This document shows positions 60,182 through 64,000 of a stretch of 64,000 nt of DNA, one piece after another; the first letter of the stretch is position 1, and each line of letters opens with the position of its first letter. The stretch spans positions 25,629,201 through 25,693,200 of the forward strand of contig OZ038422.1 of assembly GCA_964036155.1 (NCBI GenBank), given 5' to 3'. The notes beneath the pieces are model-generated. The model saw nothing but the letters and a program-made list of their open reading frames with translations, made no database searches and had not been told where the DNA came from. A program made the position numbers and the translations under genes. The DNA comes from Diploscapter coronatus. Lineage: Eukaryota > Nematoda > Chromadorea > Rhabditida > Rhabditidae.

Positions 60182-63100
60182 TTTTGGGAAAGATTACCTA
60201 AAACTAAACAATTTTAGGTAAATTATAACCCTTAATTTATTTTTAGGTTGTTTCCCTCATATTTCCAACTCTAATGATACTAAATTTGAGAGACATTTAA
60301 TAGTAGAAAATGAATTTTTAATGATGTCTGAAAGATATAAGGCTTGATCTTCATAGTAAAATCCATGTATTTTGGGACATATATGATGTATTAATAGTAA
60401 ATTTATGTATATGGATTTGAAATGCATATAGGATTTGCGCCGGACACCGGTGTATATTTTATTCATAGCCTAGTAATTCGAAATTGCATTGGGCTCACCT
60501 GTAGGATAAGACACACAACGAATGAGAAAAACTAGTGTAGAGCAGTTGCGAATAAGTAATACCCGAGACTGAAATTAGCATATTTGAATGATTTATTTAT
60601 CAAAAATTATGTTATCTTGTCGAGCTCGAAAAGATCTACATTTTGATACCAAATACGCAAAATTTTGTAAAAAAAAAACTAATCTGTAAAATTCAGTTTT
60701 AAAGTTGGAATGTCATAATTCATATCATCTTGTAGAGCATAAGATACTCTACAATTTGCTACCAAATTTGCGATGAAACGGTTAGAAAGATGATATAAAA
60801 TGTATATAAGGTTATAGAGTTTGAAAATTTCTACAATTTGGCCTAAAATTCGAGAAAAATGTGATGATACATAAAAAAAAAGTTGCAAGGATTTGAAATC
60901 GACGATGTACAAAATAAATTAGAGATGATGATCTTCAAGAGAGACAGAAAGGAGGGGAAAACATGGAAAAAGATGTGTTCGAAAACTTTCTCTATCCTTT
61001 CCTCCCTCTAAAATTGCCGTACTATTTCTCTCACTCTGATTTTCAATGACTGTATCTTTTGATTCACTATGACTAACTCGCGCAAATGAGGTCAGAGTTT
61101 TTCGCCTTTTTCTCGATAATTTGGTTCTTTTCCGCTCTCTTCAGCATTCACGCTATTTCGCTTCGAAAATTGAACGGCAAAATCTATCCCCGACCACCAT
61201 TTATTTCGGTCCGATACACAGATCCTCTGAGTCTGTGGCGATAATAATATTGAAGAATAGGGATGGAAAATTGTCTGGCGTCTCTAAACTCTCGATTCGA
61301 AAGAGGCCCATTTTCGGATGCAAATAGAAAGAGAAAATCGACACGACAAATATTCGTTTTCGAAGCGATTCAGAATATGGAAGGTTTTGTCTGAGAAAAT
61401 GTGAAGTTCAACCTCGAAAGCCTCAAATTTAACTTCCAACTCTAATTTTTACGAAGATCAATTTCGATTTTATTATAATTTCAATTATTTTATCGTAAAA
61501 TTAAATTTTTCGATGAAAATCAACTTTTAAACTTATGAAATCTTGAAGGAAAAGCTCAAAAATAGTTCAAACTTCCAGAATTCAGAAATTTTGCGACAAA
61601 AATCTATAGGCTTTGTGTGCTTTCGGTTGTTATAGGGAAGGAGAAATAGTGCAAGGAAAAGAAGCAAAAATATTAACAAGGGCAAGTTCGCTTTAAGTGT
61701 GAATTCCAAATATGAACATACTCAGGCTTTCCCTCCTACAAAAGGGGAGATCATTGAAATACGAGAGGAAATGAGACGGAGGCAATATTAACTTAGCAAC
61801 GATAGAGAAGGAGAAAAATATATAGAAAAGATTTGATTACATTTACCATTTCCAGGTGCAAATGAGTGGGCTGAGATCGGACAAACCTTTCAAGCAACTT
61901 CCAGATTTAAAGACAAAGTTTAAAATAAGTTTGATGTTGAGCAAATTTGGGAACGAAGTTCGAAAGAGATCTCAGGGCGGGTCTAGGTTTCTTGGAGTTC
62001 AGATCGAAAGCATGAATTTGAAAAAAAATTCTCAAGCAAATTGCCTAAATAGGCTAGTTTCTTGAATGTTAAACCCAAAACTTTAAAGTTGAACAAAGTT
62101 CCAAGCAAACTTTGAGCAAACTTCAACAATAAAGTTAAAGTCGCAAAAAAACTTTTCAAATAAACTTCCGGACAAACACTATATTTCCGTAAATCAATAT
62201 GAAGTGTTGGTAAAAATAAGCGAACACCTCTCGGCTGTGCAGTCCGCTTCAGAATAGGTGAGTGAGCGCTCGAATCTAAATCTGCCGAGGGCAATCTCTT
62301 TCTCTGCGTCTCTCACAGAATAATATACTTTCTCATTCGTATGTTTCTCTAGCCTCTATCATAATCTCATACTATGCCTCTTTCTCTAGCCACTTTTTCC
62401 CTTAAATCTCTAAAAATCCTATGTAATTTTCCTATCTCTGAAGATCCCATACTATTCCTCCATCTTTAGCTATATATTTTTTCTCTAACTCTCTGAAATT
62501 CAAATACTATTTCCCCGAAAGATATATTCGATCTAGCTATCCTTCATACCGCGCGCATAGTGCATTTTGAGAGGGACGGCAAAATGAAATTAACCATCTT
62601 CATCTTGCGGCCGATAGGCGGTATACTTTTTTGATCCATTAATGTTCTTTGACTCTCCTAATTTTGCATACTATTTCTCCGAAGCTTCTGTATCTTTCTT
62701 TAGCTCTATTATTTTATGACACTATCTCTTGTTTTATAGCGCAAAGTATTCATAAACAAGTTCTTAATTGGGACGCTGGTAAGGCAAAATGTACAGTCAT
62801 TCGGACAATTTTGTAAGAAAGTGGCGAGTCACTATAGCTTAGGCGTGGTTTATGAGATAATACTTGCAAGAGGCATGTTTCAAAATACGAGAAGATAAAA
62901 TATGCTGCCTTGAAAAAGTTAATATATACGATTGTAGCACGAATTAAGTTAAGAAAAAATAATCGTAAATTTAGTCATTCTTTCTTCTCTATGTTTCAAA
63001 GTATAAGAAATTTAAAATGTCTTGTTCTAAGATAGTCTATTCATGTAATAATGTAAGGAAATTAGATGCGTTTAGAATAAGATAAGTCAGCAATCTTATA

Positions 63101-64000
63101 AAATTTTAAATTGAGATTTTATAGGATTCAGAAGCGTTTTCTAAGAACCTTGAAAAGGACTATTTTTGACGACTTCGAAATAATCTGATAAATTAGGGCC
63201 GATTATATCTAGCGAATCAAGCCAACCGATTCCAAGCGAAATACCGTTTAGTCACTAATTTGCCTCCAAGGCCAAGAGGATAGTTTCATGAGACTTCATG
63301 AAAAATCGATGAAAAATATTTGAAATATAATTTTTAGGAAGACTATTTAATACTAAATTGCTCCTTGGAAGAAGATATTTTCATTCATCTAAAAATTTGA
63401 AGGGTAGAGGTAGTTTCATAAAATTTGATGAAGAATCTATGATGAAATATATTTGGAACATCATGGTTGATAGGAAAATTATTATTCAAAGCCAAGTTTT
63501 TCTTCTATGTAAAAATGACTATTCTAAGAAATTGAAAAGTTCAAGGGAAATTATATTTGGCGTTATAAACGTTGTTGTGAATAACCCGAAATTTCGAAGA
63601 CGAAGATCCTAAAATTTTAGTGAGCTATCTATTTCTTTATCTTTTCCACTCTCCCATTTTCAGACGCTGCTTCGCTTTCCCATTTAGAAGCCCCGGAAAG
63701 GAGCCTAGATAACATAATTAAGCGGCACCGACGACAAGCATAGAAAAATGAAAATGCCCTGAAAATAGCATGGGATTTCTAGAGGGTTAAAGAAAAAGAA
63801 ATGGGAAATAGTAAATGAGTTTTAGAGAGAAAAAGAGAAAAAGCCATGGTCAGGGGCGAAACCCTTAGGGTTTTGAGTGGATTTTTTCGGGAGCAAGGAA
63901 TAGGTTAAGAGTATCAGAGAAAGGTCGAATATAATGGGCCTTAAAGCTGTACTTCATCATCGTATAACGATACAAGATGGAGGAATGAATCGTTCAAAAT
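60182..64000. other. Gene-poor right end
   Basis: Upstream flank of the ERICH3-like gene. I found no exon chain. It contains a purine-to-pyrimidine switch at 60930-61050 (with GTACTATTTCTCTC), a purine block at 61620-61680 (GAGAAATAGTGC) and a 400-base pyrimidine block at 62300-62720 (ATACTATTTCCCC, CATACTATTTCTCC). A pyrimidine-to-purine switch lies at 63640-63870 (GGGAAATAGTAAATG). The frame at 63358-63612 encodes a basic 84-residue string with no family likeness and no splice context. Confidence 0.4.
62300..62720. repeat. Pyrimidine-rich block with recurrent TACTATTTCTC motif
   Basis: At least five motif-like units occur in about 400 bases (CATACTATGCCTC, CATACTATTCCTC, ATACTATTTCCCC, CATACTATTTCTCC, CACTATCTCTTG), spaced about 40-150 bases and separated by CTCTAGC/TCTTTAGC-type sequence. 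It looks like a decayed array of a short unit. Confidence 0.6.

Noticed and set aside
63358..63612. 84-residue open frame near the right end
   Set aside because: No motif, no signal peptide and no supported neighbouring exon; it may be chance or part of a gene beyond the window.
1..64000. CRISPR arrays, rRNA, transposase or viral genes
   Set aside because: I looked for regular direct repeats with spacers, conserved rRNA stretches and transposase or polymerase motifs in translated frames and saw none.

Overview
This window is nuclear DNA from a nematode, most likely a free-living rhabditid. The evidence is eukaryotic, intron-rich genes with many 44-60 nt introns, acceptors of the TTTCAG/TTTTAG type, likely trans-splice acceptors just upstream of start codons, and a close same-strand gene pair (ARP6 homologue then SF3B4 homologue) spaced like a nematode operon. 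Every complete gene model below was assembled by hand: I translated exons on both strands and required that splice phases agree across each intron. Exon edges should be right to within a base or two. Family names rest on recognised motifs, not on a database search.

Layout, left to right. 1-374 (-): 5' end of a Pol5/MYBBP1A-like nucleolar protein. 958-3695 (+): secreted LRR-like protein with amphipathic C-terminal helices. 4821-9834 (-): RNF43/ZNRF3-type transmembrane RING ligase (PLR-1 homologue) with a 3-kb first intron. 9835-14081: gene-poor. 14082-16611 (+): PTB/PID-domain protein. 17595-22806 (-): small charged protein of unknown function. 23870-25168 (+): ELO-family fatty-acid elongase. 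25656-26129 (-): 3' part of a cysteine-rich protein. 27793-29913 (-): SARNP/CIP29 homologue, divergent from 30148-32305 (+) ARP6 homologue, which is followed 184 bases later by 32490-35028 (+) SF3B4/SAP-49 homologue. 35336-37160 (-): acid ceramidase. 37161-42832: gene-poor. 42833-48431 (+): TOCA/CIP4-type F-BAR, HR1, SH3 protein. 49703-51997 (-): FBXW5-like F-box/WD-repeat protein. 53053-60181 (-): 1,406-residue ERICH3-like protein whose C-terminal half is built from repeated acidic modules. 60182-64000: no gene that I can support.

The genes do not form one pathway. The tight functional cluster is nuclear RNA/chromatin: SARNP (mRNA export), ARP6 (SWR1/SRCAP-type remodelling) and SF3B4 (U2 snRNP) sit within 7.3 kb, with a 234-base divergent promoter between the first two and a probable operon joining the last two. 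PLR-1 (Wnt receptor turnover), TOCA (endocytosis) and ceramidase are membrane or lysosomal functions.

The non-coding DNA carries several dispersed motif families that recur in introns and intergenic DNA: purine/pyrimidine strand-switch blocks containing a GAGAAATAGTATG-like core, an ATGAAGATCARCTTTT motif, a TACCAAAATGGTA-type motif, and one compact cluster of GCGCAC palindromes. These, and the repeat architecture of the ERICH3-like protein, are the least explained parts of the window. I found no virus, transposase, CRISPR array, rRNA or convincing tRNA.
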